Below are positions 40,933 to 41,044 of a stretch of 41,044 bases of DNA, piece after piece; within the stretch, counting starts at the first letter, position 1; every line of letters starts with the position of its first letter. This DNA is from a candidate division Zixibacteria bacterium RBG_16_53_22 (GTDB lineage Bacteria > Zixibacteria > MSB-5A5 > UBA10806). The notes under the pieces are model-generated. The model was not told the DNA's origin. It was given only the letters and a program-made list of their open reading frames with translations, and ran no database searches. The DNA is taken from assembly GCA_001775395.1 (NCBI GenBank), contig MEWP01000117.1, forward strand, positions 1 to 41,044. Direction: 5' to 3'. The position numbers and the translations under genes are program-made.

Positions 40933-41044
40933 GGTAAATTTGTTCTCTGAAATTTATGATGAAAATCAATTATGGTAGGGTGGGCACGCTTTTGTGCCCA
41001 CGCGGATACCAAACCGCGTGGGCAGACGATAAACCTGTCTGCCC
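40933..41044. mobile_element. miniature element with GGTAAATTTGTTCTC ends, partial copy 2
   Basis: Begins GGTAAATTTGTTCTCTGAAA and continues with the CCACGCGG hairpins. It is the inverted copy of 30083-30226 and is cut by the window end. Confidence 0.68.

Overview
The window looks like an accessory cell-surface glycan locus from a Gram-negative bacterium, most likely a betaproteobacterium of the Nitrosomonadales type. This is inferred from moderate G+C, a VapBC pair, an ExeA-type ATPase like those of exosortase/EPS loci, and a high load of short palindromic elements. No rRNA, tRNA or housekeeping marker is present, so the taxonomic call is soft. No exosortase or PEP-CTERM protein is visible, although several genes (ExeA-like ATPase, WecG-like transferase, polysaccharide deacetylase, AsnB-like amidotransferase, acyl-AMP ligase) are of kinds that often travel with such loci.

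Layout. (1) 1-4550: the end of an IS630-like element, then an acyl carrier protein, a membrane acyltransferase, an SDR and a GMC oxidoreductase, closed on the right by a TA-flanked miniature element whose end matches the IS end in inverted orientation. (2) 4587-9961, plus strand: two membrane-anchored SGNH hydrolases, an SxtJ-like protein, a 49-residue DUF5989-like protein and a NodU/CmcH-type carbamoyltransferase. (3) 10126-17638, plus strand: a decaprenylphosphoryl-arabinose type pathway (DprE1-like, DprE2-like, HAD phosphatase, UbiA-type phosphoribosyltransferase), then a flippase-like UPF0104 protein, a GT-C membrane glycosyltransferase and a polysaccharide deacetylase. (4) 17713-25096, minus strand: glycosyltransferases, WecG-like transferase, VirK-like protein, sulfotransferase and a Wzx-type flippase. 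(5) 25353-28175: a secreted clan GH-A-like protein and an ExeA-like ATPase. (6) 28198-30873: a Fic protein with an extra N-terminal domain and a VapBC toxin-antitoxin pair. (7) 31206-34449: galE, a VanZ-like protein and two odd receiver-type proteins. (8) 34790-40797: NAD-synthetase-like ATP pyrophosphatase, AsnB-like amidotransferase, acyl-AMP ligase, HemK/PrmC-like methyltransferase and a small broken reading frame.

Working model (inference): regions 2-4 build, modify and export a surface polysaccharide or glycolipid. Lipid-linked pentose is made by the Dpr-type genes, flipped, and used by the GT-C enzyme; the glycan is further carbamoylated, acylated or de-acylated, deacetylated and sulfated. 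Region 8 looks like a separate small-molecule or sugar-amide pathway: carboxylate activation, glutamine-dependent amidation and N-methylation, perhaps with the acyl carrier protein of region 1.

The intergenic DNA is unusually rich in miniature palindromic elements. At least five different terminal-repeat families can be read directly, several flanked by TA dinucleotides. One family exists as two nearly identical direct copies bracketing the NAD-synthetase-like/AsnB-like pair and supplies the last codons and stop of the asnB-like gene.
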